Assembly: GCF_014529535.1 (NCBI RefSeq)
Contig: NW_023503423.1
Location: 1,970,473-2,034,472, forward strand
Source of the DNA: Bradysia coprophila
Taxonomy: Eukaryota; Arthropoda; Insecta; Diptera; Sciaridae
Length of the DNA: 64,000 bases
Direction: 5' to 3'
Position numbers and translations under genes: made by a program
Shown here: piece after piece, positions 10,996-23,617 of the stretch
Numbering within the stretch: the stretch's first letter is position 1
Layout: the number at the start of each line of letters is the position of its first letter
Notes under the pieces: model-generated
Seen by the model: only the letters and a program-made list of their open reading frames with translations
What the model was told of the DNA's origin: nothing
The model's database searches: none

Positions 10996-13540
10996 TTAGA
11001 CGTGTGAGCCGATATACGTTTCATTGGCGGCGGCGGCGTGAGTTTTTAGAAGACAATCTTTAACACCTTTACAAAATTTTGCTTCCTCGACAATACCATA
11101 ATTATAGGTTTGTTCCAAGAAGCTGTAAAAACGAACTTTGACCACACGAACGACAACAATTTCATCCACAGACAACATAACCTACAGGATTTTGTATGAA
11201 AAGTTTGACAATTCAAATGGCCTTGGAACAGACCTGTTATGGATGAACAGAATACAGTTTTAAGTTATCCACAAACACAAACGTTTCGAGTGAATAATCA
11301 TCAGTGCTATTGAAAAATCAAGCTCTTTCGGAGTGCTTGTAGCGGTAATACACAATAATTTTGCAGCCAAATTCATTAATTTTGGCATCGAATTTAATTG
11401 TGAAATCATACATTCACTTAATAATGACGAGTCAAGACCAGAGAATTACTACTTATGTCAGCAATGTTCCTTTTTCGTTTGTTACTTACGTTTTTGATGT
11501 GAATAATAAATAAATTTAACAAAGTCTAGCTAGAATAGGGAACGTTTATTAGAATGGAAGTTAATTGATACGTGCGTTTCTGCACAATTTCCTCATACTG
11601 GGCTCGCGTACAGCAAGATACTTCTAATCATAGACTAATATACGGGAAATTTGTTGGTTAGATTAAGTCGATACTGTACAAGATACAAATGAACTTGGAC
11701 AATTCTTTAGCTGAGAGACTTGTGTGCCTTTCGAAGTTATGTAATTTTTCGAGTGTTATTTCCAAGTATTATTATGAAGCCGCTGCAGTACGGGTGGATT
11801 AGATTAGGTTGGAAGACTGGGAGGCTTCAAAAATAAAAACAGGAACTCAGATCTTTGATCTTTAGTTCCCCTCCCCGGCTTTGCTACTTTCATCAGGAAA
11901 ATTTCCCAATTTTCAATTGAAAGTCACTAAGGCTCTTTCCATCAAGAAATGCCAGATCCTCATCTTGTTGCAGATCTCGTGAGCTTCAGAAATACATTGC
12001 AGTATGGGGAACACATTAACTATTTACAAAACGAAGAGAAGTAGGCAAAGTCACTTAATTTTTATAATCAATTGAACAGTTTTATGAAGTTTCGATCTAG
12101 TTTATTTACCACTCTAGTTGATACTGGCAATTCGTGCCTAATTCGTATCTTTACATTCGGGCATCAACCGAATTTTTGGTTTATTTTGCACTAATGCGAC
12201 ACGCCGACAGATGACCGTCGGCGGCGGCGGCGGCGTGACCCATTTTTCGTCGGTGGCGGCGAGGCATCGGCGTGAAGCTTTTTTCGGCGGCGCGCCGACG
12301 GCGGCGAACACGTCTAGTTGCTGCTGAGCTGCATTAAGAATTGTATAAGTAAGGCAGATACTCCTGTCCCCTGGTGCGAATAATGTCAGTATGATTGTAG
12401 TTGTTATTTGCACCCGAGGGCGAGTAGCGTCTAACTATAGATCATCTTCAAGGCCGTTTGAAATGCCATCTACGTTAGGAAATGCCATCCACGTTCAAAA
12501 AAAATCTCATTCAAATGATTGAATGAACGAAACTTAGTGAGGAAGATGAAGATGAAGATGATCTATAGGGGACACGATTGGCACTCGAGTCACAAATCTT
12601 AATATAATAGTTGCACAATTCTCTCCGGCCGGGTGTAATAGGATAGTCAGTGCTGCTAGAATTAAAATGTAACCATTGGCCAACACTCTACTTTCTAATC
12701 CCATTCAGAACGACTTATTCCTGATCTCCAGGCGCTTGTGCACGTTAATTGTACATTTAGTGCGAATGATGCCTCCAAATGAGCAGGTTGCTCATACAAA
12801 TAGCTGCGCGTATAATGATGCCTCCAAATGAACAGGTTGCTCATACAAATAGCAGAAAATATGTTTTCAATGCCAGTAACCTCTAACTAATGTAATACTG
12901 CATGGTGGACTATGATAATAAATTTTGTGATGAGCACTCATCATCATTGCACATTTTATTGAAATTAAGGTTTGTTTATGCACCGTGCAGAAACTCACTC
13001 CACAGGAAACGTTCATTTCATTTATTAATATGAAAATTATGTTTCCTTAAGTGTCACTAGAACAAGTTTTATTAATAGAAATTCTGTTGTTGTTGTTGTT
13101 GTTGTTATATTAAGGTAATTGAAGCGACCTACAAATTAGACTTAGATATTCATTTTCTATGTGGGTTTATTTAAGTGGCGTTGGTGATTTGCGTGTTGTT
13201 TATTTCTTTTCTTGTAAGTGAGAGCTAGCTACTATTATATTGATTGAATCATTGAATGTCTATGGCCTGACCCGATGTCAAATTCGATTAATTGAGGAAT
13301 TTCATTTTTACAAACAGAAATATTTCGATGAAGAGAGTTCATTCATGTTTTGGATCTCTTCATTAAAACCATTCATCCACGAAAAAAAAAATAGGGCAGA
13401 CTCTGGCCCTCAATAGGATATAACAGTGTGATTATCGCTTATTATCACGCTTCAAAATGGAAAGCAATATTGACAGCCATGTCATATGGCAGAGCCTATT
13501 TTCGTGAAATTGAAATAGTTCATCTCTCTCTATGATAAGA
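10996..13540. other. No gene seen; GC-rich islands and small repeats
   Basis: GGC-triplet islands lie at 11026-11042 and 12193-12312, the latter with GCCG/CGGC motifs like those at the ends of the element at 19179. A 49-bp direct duplication (AATGATGCCTCCAAATGA at 12765 and 12814) and a (TGT)n run at 13086-13107 also occur. No convincing exon is seen. Confidence 0.5.
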
Positions 13541-13810
13541 AAAATTTCGTCGACATACGTCCAGTATGTATGAAATGGCTGGCAGACAGCTTTATTTCTG
13601 CTTTACTTGGAATATGTGTATTCTAACGTCCGACATGTATATCGTACATGTTCGACGTATATACATACGAGTGACTAGAACAGTCACGAGCAGTATGTAT
13701 GATCATATACTGTCAGACGTTAGAATATACATATCCGAAGTAAGGCAGAAGTGAAGCTGTCTGCCAGTCATTTCGCACATACTGGTGGACGTATGTTGAC
13801 GAAATTTTTT
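13541..13810. mobile_element. Palindromic MITE, about 270 bp
   Basis: Arms starting AAAAATTTCGTCGACATACG and its inverse pair for about 90 bp each, including GCTGTCTGCCAGTCATTT with mismatches and CTAACGTC. The centre holds smaller nested palindromes (CATGTATATCGTACATG and GTGACTAGAACAGTCAC). Confidence 0.75.
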
Positions 13811-14290
13811 ATTAAAATTTAGATAAATCTATCATTAACTCCAAGTTCATGAGCCGTAATTTGCATAAGAGACTTAGTGAAAAGTTTAAACAACTAAAAA
13901 AGACTGAAAAATGAGCAGTGACATCAGGCTTACACCAAGCATTAAATAAAATTTTACATGACTAGGGATAAAAAGATAAAAAGTAGAGTTTTCGTGTGAA
14001 TTTGGTTGATCGGAGGCGTAGCCGAGGTCAATAAACACCATAATACATAAGGTAGATCACCTTACACATATTTTGTCATTAGTAAATCAAATCAAAATCA
14101 TACGTTTTGTATCAAGATCAACAATTTTCAATAAAGTTTCACAAAATTTTCACTACCTTTTAAACCAACGAGCGAAGAGCGATCTATACTCCATGTCCAT
14201 TGACACTTTTTAAGGTCTCTAAAACTTCGAGAACCTTCATCTAATTAACAAACACAGGCGTGCCTCTCAAATACACTTTCTGTTAAATAT
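13811..14290. repeat. Half copy of repeat family D, otherwise empty
   Basis: 13957-14037 matches one arm of family D (ACATGACTAGGGATAAAAAG, then GAGGCGTAGCCGAGGTCAAT). The opposite arm is absent. The rest has no coding signal. Confidence 0.6.
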
Positions 14291-15060
14291 ATAATCAGTC
14301 AAAAAAAACCCTTAAAGGGTAAATGTGACGCAAGTCCTTTATCTTACTTACAAAATAACTGATATCGCTGAGAGTGACACATTGTGCGCCGTACGCAAAA
14401 GTTTCATCAACAAAAAATTGACCCAAAAAATTTGTGTAAGAAAATTTTACAAAAAGAAATTTGCGTCACAAGTGGCAGATGATTTGGTTTTCTTTCGTTT
14501 AAATTCTTTCAGTACATTTTTCAACCATTTTCCTAACAATACGTTCCTCAACATCTGCCACAATCGAAAAATCCGATGGAAGTTAGGAAGTGCTAGAGGA
14601 ATCATCTGTCATCCCAAAATTTAGGAACCAACCTTGGAACACCTCACTCATGTCGAAAATATCCCAAATCCATCGAAAAATCCGATGGACGTTAGGAAGT
14701 GCCAGAGGAATCATCTGTCATCCCAAAATTTAGGAACCGACCTAGTGGAAGTTAATGATCCCAACAATTTCCTACAAGAAATACTAATACATCCCAAAAC
14801 AACACACACCATTCACCACATTACCATCCATATCATGCAACAAAATATACAACTCACACACACACATACAAATTGGCTTAGAGACTTTGGAAAGCTCCAG
14901 CTCCCAAGATATGGGTTTTTTCCAAATTTCGAAAATTCCATTCTTATTTTTGGGCCAACCAAAATTTCAGGAAAATCTATAGAAACGTTTAGGAGTTGTT
15001 GGATCCACTTTTCCATAGGAACTAAGTAACTAAGTAACTAACTAACTAACGTAGGCGATT
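14291..15060. repeat. Degenerate repeat with a 107-bp direct duplication
   Basis: 'CATCGAAAAATCCGATGGACG' and 'AGAGGAATCATCTGTCATCC' occur twice, about 107 bp apart (from about 14565 and 14672). The left flank has the GTGACGC..GATATCG words of the 2956 palindrome. Open frames of 99 and 131 codons cross the duplication but look like chance. A (TAAC)n run closes the region at 15022-15050. Confidence 0.5.
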
Positions 15061-16369
15061 TGCATTATCTGAAAATTCGAAATTTTGCTTATTTTCATAC
15101 AAACATCAATATTTCGACGTTCAATATCTCGGCCAATTTTGAAGCTGCAGTAACGTGTGATAGCTCGTTGAGCTCGTATGGATTCCTAGATTCCAGATAT
15201 CCTAGTTTGGGTCGTTGGAGTTAAGGGGGAGAAGTCAAAAAGTTGCTGTAAATATGCTCCGCCGTCCTCAAAATTTTTTTGTTAAAACATTTTTGGTAGT
15301 GGACTTGCGTCACGCCCGCTTACTAACGTGCGGGCATGATTCTTATTACAATAATCTCCGGAAGTTCAGCATTCATATAAGATATCGTGCTCGTTGAGAT
15401 TAAAATGGTTCTCAGTTTCGCGTTTTGGTACGAAAATGATTTTAAATGCTGACTCAAGAAAACCACATTTTAATTCATTGAAATTAGTTGAATTGAGGAA
15501 TGAGTATTTTAAGGTCATAAACACACGAAAACGAGACTTTTCATTTTTATACCGAGTTATTTAAAAATGTAAGGTAAAGTTAACTATACTTTACGGAGCC
15601 TAAAGTTTTTGAATGGAATACCTTACTTGACAATGGGGTAGTGCTTGAAATATGAAAAATACGGTGTTCGACGCATGCAGCATAAACTTTATTACCCCGA
15701 GTTTTTGAGTGAAGTATCGGTCTTCGAATAATATTTAGCATTTCTAATAGGGCTTCACTATAACGCAATTCAGTTGACCTAGCTTGACCTAGCCTTAACT
15801 AAACTTCTTAATTGGAATAAAAAGCAAATTTTGAATTTAACATTGGGTAGGGTACAGCAATGAAAGTAAGAAGTTTGTTTTTACGCTTGTACGAAACCTA
15901 TATAGTCATACCTTAGTCAGCATTATTGTATTATTTATTGTTCAAATGGCACACATAAGCTAAAATATTCTTATCACCTTGTTGCTGCAACGAAATTATT
16001 TAAATTATTTTCGTAATTATTTTGACTAATTTCTTTTTACGGTTTTTCAATTCACAAACAAATCAAGTCAAGGTACTTGCAAGTGAAACGTCTTTTAACA
16101 CAGCATTGTTAATACAGAATTCAATTTACTTCACTTCACGCTTGGAAAACATTAGCATATTTTACCCACTTTGTTGGGGAATATGGTAGTTTGCGTCCTT
16201 GTTTGGACATTTTTATTTTGACGAGCGGTACGATTTTACAATCCGAACATTAGGTTACAATCTTCTATATCCTCCATAATGTTGTATTACACGCAAAGTC
16301 CAATTGAAGCGAGAAGAAAAAGTTCAAAATTACATTCAGTATGCGTCGCCTCGGATCAACAAACTTCAC
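15061..16369. repeat. No gene seen; half copy of family D
   Basis: 15510-15567 matches one arm of family D (CACACGAAAACGAGACTTTT, CCGAGTTAT). The remaining sequence is AT-rich without coding signal. Confidence 0.45.
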
Positions 16370-16640
16370 ACGGAAACATGACTTTTCATTTTCATCCCAA
16401 GTTTTGTAATGGATTTTACATGCTGTAAGCTCATAGATCAATTCTCTTGTTTTCCTAGTGACTTAATAAGCAACTTTCGACCCTTTACATGACTAGGGAT
16501 AAAAAGATGAAAAGTAGAGTTTTCGTGTGAATTTTGTTGATCCGAGGCGAAGCCGAGGTCAATAAACACACGAAAACGAGACTTTTCATTTTAATCCCGA
16601 GTTATGTGAGTTATGTAATCGATTTTACACGTCGGAAGAC
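16370..16640. mobile_element. MITE family D, full copy plus a flanking half
   Basis: The full copy lies at about 16484-16629. Arms ACTAGGGATAAAAAGATGAA and its inverse (CATTTTAATCCCGAGTTATG) flank the conserved near-palindromic centre GATCCGAGGCGAAGCCGAGG. Another arm lies at 16373-16420. Related copies are at 13957, 15510, 29594 and 37264. Confidence 0.7.
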
Positions 16641-17697
16641 GTGCTTCAAACATGAAAAGTACATTTTTCGACGCATCATGGACTTGTCATCAGTACATAT
16701 GTCCAATATTAACATCTCATCAGAATTATTGTCATTCTGTCAGTGTTTCGATCTGTGAAATGATGAGATGCATCGTTGATTGGCAGTTTTTATGTATATG
16801 TTTTTCATAACACGTGAACATCTAGCGAATCGTAAGCGAAATAAAAGTAAACTTTCATACAAGAACAAAAAAACTGCGAAAAAAAAACTTTTATTTGCTC
16901 TCACTATCCACTAGTAAATCTGAGGTGTTTAGTTCTTCCATATTTTTGAATCAAACGTTGAATGAAACGAAATTTTGCAAGGCCAACACTTTTAACTTTT
17001 AACCCAAAACAGCTAACCGGTATATTGAAATCGAACGTATATAAGTCATCATATTTTATGATGACCATCGAAACGCGTAAACATGTTACTCTAATTTAAT
17101 TACTCATTTTCACACTTTCAAGTTACGAAAGTCCAGTGGCGGTACGCTTAAAATACTTTTTTTTTTCTGTTCGTACATTTATTTCAACAAATTCGTTTCG
17201 GAATTGTCATTTAATTTAATTTCCCTATTAATAGAGAAAGAAACGAGCACCAAACCACCTGCTCTTTTCATTATTGCTAGTAGGCAATAATAGAAATTGC
17301 ACCGAGATTCATACGTTGCAACAGAGGCGTTGCAAATTTTGCACATTATGGTGCTCATAGTTGCAAAAATATCAAATTACTTTCGCACAGTGTGATCGTC
17401 CTTTCAGTAGATCCAGTCCAAGGTTATTCAGAAATTATCCACATAGAACCTAACCTAAAAATATGTTTATTTCAGAGAAATAGAATTGAGTAACCGTAAA
17501 CGATTTTGTGGCCACTTTCTATATTTATTTTCGTTTGACGTTTGAAATGTCACTTTGACAGACTGCAAATTTTCCAAATGTCACTCTTGGAATTTCTTCT
17601 CGGCAGACAAATAACTATTTTACTCAATATTAAGTCTGTCTGTTGGAAAAGATGTGCTATAAAGTGCTCTTAGCAACTCACAGCTTTCTGACAGCAT
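16641..17697. other. No gene seen
   Basis: AT-rich sequence without any exon or repeat that I can define. Confidence 0.45.
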
Positions 17698-17701
17698 TTA
17701 A

Positions 17702-17864
17702 GGGGCCATTCATAAATGACGTTCACTACTTTTGGTCGGTTTTAGACTCCCCCTACCCCACCGTCACGCAAAAATGGTCAAATTTGACCCAATTTTGTTA
17801 GGGCCGTCACGTTTTCTTGAGTCCCCCCTCCCCCAGACCGCGGACGTCATTTATGAACGGTCCC
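17702..17864. mobile_element. MITE with TTAA target site (piggyBac-like)
   Basis: Bordered by TTAA at 17698-17701 and TTAA at 17865-17868. The ends GGGGCCATTCATAAATGACG and its inverse with three mismatches enclose a C/G-rich centre (CCCCCTACCCCACCGTCACG). TTAA duplication is diagnostic of the piggyBac group; 'GGGGCCATTCATAAATGACGT' ends recur widely in insects. No coding capacity in 163 bp. Confidence 0.8.
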
Positions 17865-17868
17865 TTAA

Positions 17869-19170
17869 AACCACATTCAAGAAAGTAATGTTAGGGAATT
17901 TTTATGTTATAATTTTGGCAGATGACTTCTGTCAACGCAAAATGCAACAAAACATAAATGTAATTTCACCTTCTCCACTTTCTTTCCTAATCAACACACA
18001 CGCACACACACTCTACCGTCGTCTCTGCTGTATTAAAATTCGGCGTCGATTAATGTATCTTCTCTTTTAATGTTTAAGATGAGGAAACAAAAATGTTAGT
18101 AAGTTAAACAAACGAAACTATGCGTGAGCGCCGGGGCTTAAATATTCAAAAATAGAAGTTTGTTTGGCTTAATTTAATGTAAATATATACTTTGGGAAAA
18201 TGATTCGGTGCTCTGTGGAAGTGTGAGTTTAATTGATAATGGAAAAGGTAATATAATCTTCAATGAAATAAAAATTGGGTTGATCTTGAACTTGTACCAT
18301 TCGCATACCTTGCATTGACCTGGAAAGCATTCCTTTGTTAACCAAGAGGATGAATACTGGTAATTCTAGCAGGAGTGAAGGTCGCAACAGAGCGCAGTGA
18401 GTGTAAAAAAAATTGACGCTTTCGATAAACGTTCTCTGTTTTGGTCTTCGTTTCTTCTCTCTTTTTTATCTACCAACCAAAAACGTCACAAGTGTAGTAT
18501 GGCCATTACCTGTCAGCTAACGGGAGAAAAAGCGGACAACCTCTCTTTCTCAGTTTAACTGAACGTTACGGGTTAGTGGCGAGCCCTCTTTCATGACAAA
18601 ACACACAGCGCAACCATAAACAGCCCAGAATCAATTTGTAGCAAAATGTAGCGTAATAATTTCAATAAACACGCAAAGTAGCATTACATAAATGAACGAA
18701 ACGAAACATTATAAAATATACCCGAGCCGGAAACATCTAACGTAAGAGTTTAACACAACATAGATGGATGAAGAAAATATAATGTATTAAAGTAGCGCGA
18801 ACCAAGTAGAACAACAATAGTGCCTTTCATTTTATGTATTTAATACCACACAATTCCTATACACACATTGGTTTATTATAACACATTCAACCTCAACATC
18901 TAAAATGTTTTGTGTTGAACAGACTTTCGAGACTAATATAAGATGATTTAAATGATGGCAAATTGAAGAATATCACGGCGTAGCTTCCTTTCCTACAGAA
19001 ATTGAATGAAGTAAATGAGAGGTTGGAAGGGTTATTAATTAGGAAATTCGTTGGAAATTTACATTTAAACTGCTGTTACTCAATTAGATGTTCGATAGAA
19101 GGGAGCTTAGGTAAATTGAACAATGAAAAACGTAATTCGTAGAGTAAAAAGAAACATTCGAAGTCATAGA
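17869..19170. other. No gene seen
   Basis: Contains a short (CA)n-like run near 17995-18012 and the common AT-rich background. No exon recognised. Confidence 0.45.
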
Positions 19171-19178
19171 TTTAGGAG

Positions 19179-20018
19179 CAGGCATGAGCGCCGCCGAAAA
19201 TAAGCCGCCGATGAAGCCGCCGATGAAGCCGCCGCCGGCCATTTTTGAGCAAGCCGCGCCGCAGCCGAGCCGAGCCGAACATGGCTCAAGCCGGCTTGAA
19301 ACGGCTGGAAAATGAAATAAAGATTTCGAAAGGTGAATGGGTGAAATAATTTGGAAAACCGAGATTCCTGTTGATCCTAAGCAGCTCAAGTACATTTTGA
19401 TTTTTTTTTTTCAAAATTAAGAAAATTTTGAAAATTTTCTTGAATTTTCATGAATTTTCCAGAATGGTATATTACGTCCTCGCTTCTAAGTTTGTTGTTT
19501 TGGCAAGTATGACCTTTGCGGAACGAGCCGAAGGCGCACAATCAGTTAATTCACAAATTTGAGAAAACTTTATCGATCTTTGGGAATTTTCTCGATTTTT
19601 TTTCTTTTCAATTTTTACTTGATTTTCGTGAGCTTTCGATTTCTTCTCGAAAACCATTTTCTTAATGAGTTAAATGAGTGTACCGGAGCATGATTTTCCA
19701 TTTAGTTCAAGTTTTGAGGCATTAAAACTTGACGTGTTAGTGAACCTTAGACTTAGAGACTTGCTTGTAACAAGACCAGTTCCACTTGCACTTTGAACAA
19801 CCTAATCTACCTACATTTTCGCTTTCCGTACAATTTCATTTTCATGCTTACTAGTTCATTTTCCATGAATTTATCTAAACGTTTTTATTTTTAAAAAAAG
19901 TTAAAAGGAACCTCCAGCCGAGCCGTTTTAAGCCGGCTCAAGCCGACTTTTTCGCCGCCGCCGAGAAATTTTTTTCGGCTAGCCGCCGCCGAGGTTTCTC
20001 CGTCGGCGCTCATGCCTG
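19179..20018. mobile_element. hAT-like non-autonomous element, GCCG-rich ends
   Basis: An 840-bp element with inverted ends CAGGCATGAGCGCCG and near-8-bp flanks TTTAGGAG (19171-19178) and TTTGGGAG (20019-20026), one mismatch. Both termini are packed with GCCG and AGCCGGCT motifs for over 100 bp while the centre is AT-rich with no transposase. Eight-base duplications and a terminal CA point to the hAT group; this is inference. Confidence 0.75.
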
Positions 20019-20026
20019 TTTGGGAG

Positions 20027-21120
20027 ATAATGTCGCAGGAAGTGGGCAAAGATCTAAATCTGTATTTTCAATCGCTCTGTGAAATGTTAAACGTCTAAGC
20101 TCAAACGCACTACAACGAGTTTAAAACGACTGTAAAAAGAAACAATACAATCAAAGGAGGGAAGTCGAAAATCACCCAAAACGGTATTTTTAACCACTGT
20201 GCGAACTAGAAAATGTTTTGCTTCGTGGAAACTCATGAGAATTTGTTGGCCGAACACGCCTAAACGTAGCCTCCAAACGCGCGCTGCAATGGGTTCTACA
20301 TGACTATCTAAAGAAACAATTCCATTAAAGGCATAGATGGCGAGATAATTTCGCAGGAAATGGGCAAATATCCAAAACGGTATTTTAAACCTTCCTACCT
20401 TTCGTGCAACTAATTGTTTGAATGTATTATGCAACTTCAAATTTACGAAAGTAGATAAAACGAACGTATCATTAGTCAAAGGCCCAGACCCGCCTAGGAC
20501 GAGTACATGAACACAGTTCGTGAAAAATGCTTCATGATTGAAAAATTTTGACAGAAAATGTATGAACCATCTGTCAAATATTTTTCGTTAGTGATGTAGA
20601 CCTGATGTAAACTCTCATTTTTCAATCACTTTTCATGCATTTTGCGCAGTCTTATGAAATGTGTACTATCCCTAATGTTTCTGTGGTTGAATTGGCTCTG
20701 ACGAAGTTCGCGTTTACATTTATTTACTTAGAACAAACATACATTCTATGTGTACCGTACACCATTGTTGACTTTATGATTTATGATTGTTTTTAATAAG
20801 CATGTAGAAATTACTAGGCAATGGAACAGCTTGCGTCCATGAGTAATGCAGAAGTCCATATAGGTTAGGAAAATCCTGCCAGTTCTCGAGAAAAAGGTAG
20901 AAGAGATAATGTCAGGGCGACCAGTTCTTTTTATCAGTATTCCGAAAGCTTGTCTCATGGACACAGGCTGTTTTATTGGTCATACACCATAAGTACGATA
21001 CACCTATATACCCGATATATGCCACTGTGATCTGCCATCGGTCGCTATTAAAATAATCTGTGAGTCTTACCGTTGTATTGGTAAAATGATCAGTGTTTGT
21101 AAAACGAAAATATTTCATTC
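20027..21120. repeat. No gene seen; 310-bp diverged direct duplication
   Basis: 'GAGATAATnTCGCAGGAAnTGGGCAAA' occurs at about 20024 and 20340, each followed or preceded by 'AAAACGGTATTTT' and 'AAGAAACAAT'. A 130-codon minus-strand frame at 20087-20479 spans the duplication and has no ATG context or relatives that I recognise. Nothing is seen from 20480 to 21120. Confidence 0.5.
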
Positions 21121-23617
21121 ACGGTCAATATCTTCAGGAACGATAATATCGATACTGATTGAATCTTGTCTAGTTAGCGGTGTTGAGAATTTACCGTTTT
21201 TGAGGTGTTTTCGTCGGATTAAAGGTTTCTATTTGGAACTATAAAGCGTAAACCCTTCGATTTAACATAACGATGATATAGTTCGAAAGCGATATTATCG
21301 TATTTTGGACGATAATATCGTCCTGGATGAAAATATCCGCTTGACGATATTATTGTTACGGATACTAATAAACGACCGATAAATTAATTCAAAACTACCG
21401 ATAAAAAATAGTAAATGACCGATAAATACGGTACCGATAGAAAATAATAAATTATCGATAGACAAATTCACAAGTACTGATAAAAATATTCAAAACTACC
21501 GATAACTTTTTACCGATAAAAAGTGATAAAATACCGATAAATTAATAATTTAACGACTATTCATCGGTCAAATTCCATTTTCTATCGGTAGTTCATTATT
21601 TTCTATCGGTAGTTCATTATTTTCTATCGGTACCGTATTTATCGGTCATTTACTATTTTTTATCGGTAGTTTTGAATTAATTTATCGGTCGTCACTGGGG
21701 CCTTTCTGTTGATTTTTCTTCGATTTCTAATCAAAATTTTCCAACTGAGGCCTTTCTGTTAATTTTTTCGATTTCTAATCGAAATGTTTCCACTCAGGGC
21801 CTTTCTGTTAATTTTTTCCCGATTTCAAATCAAAATTTTCCAATTGAGGCCTTTCTCTTAATTTTTTCGATTTCCAATCAAAATTTTCCAATTGAGGCCT
21901 TTCTGGCTGAGTTCCTTTTCATTGAATATCACGAGAACCCGAAAAGATAAAAAATTAGTTTCTTCGGGAAAAATGTAGAGTTTTGAATTCTGAACAACAT
22001 TGCCGAATACAAAAAGTTTGTGGAAAATACTGGATGGGCCGAAAAAATTATCGAAGTCGAAATTTTTAAGGTATTGAAGAAAATGCGTGATTTTGGACCA
22101 TTTTCTTTTCTTTTAAGTGTTTTACGAACATATATTAAGTGAGATATGTGAATCTCTAAATTCTGAACACGAATCAAGAAATTGGAATGTACAGGGTGGT
22201 CCGAAAAAGTTTATCTTGGTCGAATAATCTTATTTTTCCATAAAATCTTCGATTTCGTGTTTTTCTTTCTCGTTTTTTGTAAAACTTTTTTTCTTTTTAT
22301 TTGGTGGATATTTAGTAAATGGTGTCTTTCTGACCTTTTCTCTTATTCTACGTAACCCATACCCTAAATAATATTGAGGAATCAGATCCTTGGGCTGAAA
22401 AGTTCCCAGTTTAGCTACCAAAAAGGGCTACAATGGCTTACAATGGACGAAAAACGCTTGTGACAGGGCCTAATATTTGTGAAACTTTTGACAAATATAC
22501 GCTAGATACGTGTAAATCGATGCGTCAAGATATTTGTTTTATAGATACGACTAAACCATATGCTTAGGAGCGAATTAAACCAAAAAACGATTACGTACTA
22601 GGTACTACGATTTTCAAGAAAATAATATGAAAATAATGGAGCATTGAAAATTGCACAAATTATTTTTAATTGACGTCATATATTATCCTAAAAAAAACTG
22701 TTCCGAAATGGCTGACCTATGTTCTCAATCAAAAATGTCAATACGTATGAGGTTGATGCTGCAGAGCCACTTACATCTATTTTTGTGGTACATCTATGTG
22801 GGAACGAGTTACCGTATAATCGGTAGGGCGAGTATGTCAATCAGATGTCGAACGATGATGCTCATCGTTCTCTCAAACAACGAGGTTAAATGTAATCAGT
22901 CGTGGGCGAAACGTAGAAAGGACAACACTTGTATTTCACATCACTGTGAATCAAATAAATAATTGTTCATTTTATGGAATCGGTTGGCGTTTTTATTCAA
23001 CTAGAACTTCATCGTTTCCTATATCTATGACTAACACTAAATAGAAGTAGACTGGCACTACGTAGACGATTTTGAAGAAAAAAAAAATCCATTCGAATCG
23101 ATGTTGGGTACCATAAATTTATGGTCCAACGTATACTAATACGTTATTGCCTTAAAGTACCGATAGAAAGTGATGAACTACCGATACAAAATAATGAACT
23201 ACCGATAAAAAATAATTAATGATCGATAGAAAGTATTAAACTACCGATAGAAAATAATGAATGATCGATAAAACGACCAGTTTATCGGTACTTTAGTACT
23301 TTTTATCGGTAAAAAGTTATCGGTAGTTTTAAATATTTTTATCGGTACTTGGGAATTTCGCTATCGGTACTTTATTATTTTTTATCGGTACCGTGTTTAT
23401 CTGTCATTTATTATTTTTTATCGGTAGTTTTGAATTAATTTATCGGTAGAATATAATATCCCTATTGTTACTATCATTTTCTGTACGATTTTATCGTTCT
23501 TTTGGACGATATTATCTTCCTAGACCATAATATTTTGGGACGATAATATCTATTTGGATGATAACATCGTCCTGGTCGATAAAAAGCGATAATATCGTTC
23601 CTGACGATATTGACCGT
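21121..23617. mobile_element. Large foldback element (2.5 kb) made of ACCGATAA motifs
   Basis: The ends ACGGTCAATATCTTCAGGAA and its inverse (one mismatch) bound the element. Inside each end lie clusters of CGATAATATCG, then arrays of ACCGATAAAAAATA (left) mirrored as TATTTTTTATCGGT. 21371-21450 and 21610-21691 form one long stem, and 23150-23460 a second. The interior 22,000-23,000 has no recognisable transposase. It resembles foldback (FB/TU-type) elements whose long inverted repeats are built from short tandem units. Confidence 0.7.
21696..21905. repeat. Tandem repeat, about 50-bp unit, 4 copies
   Basis: GGCCTTTCTGTTAATTTTTT followed by CGATTTCTAATCAAAATTTT occurs four times and begins a fifth. 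It lies inside the foldback element. Confidence 0.85.

Noticed and set aside
14634..15029. 131-codon plus-strand frame
   Set aside because: It includes part of a direct duplication and a His-rich chance stretch; no promoter or splice context.
20087..20479. 130-codon minus-strand frame
   Set aside because: It overlaps a diverged 310-bp duplication and lacks any recognised motif or gene signals.
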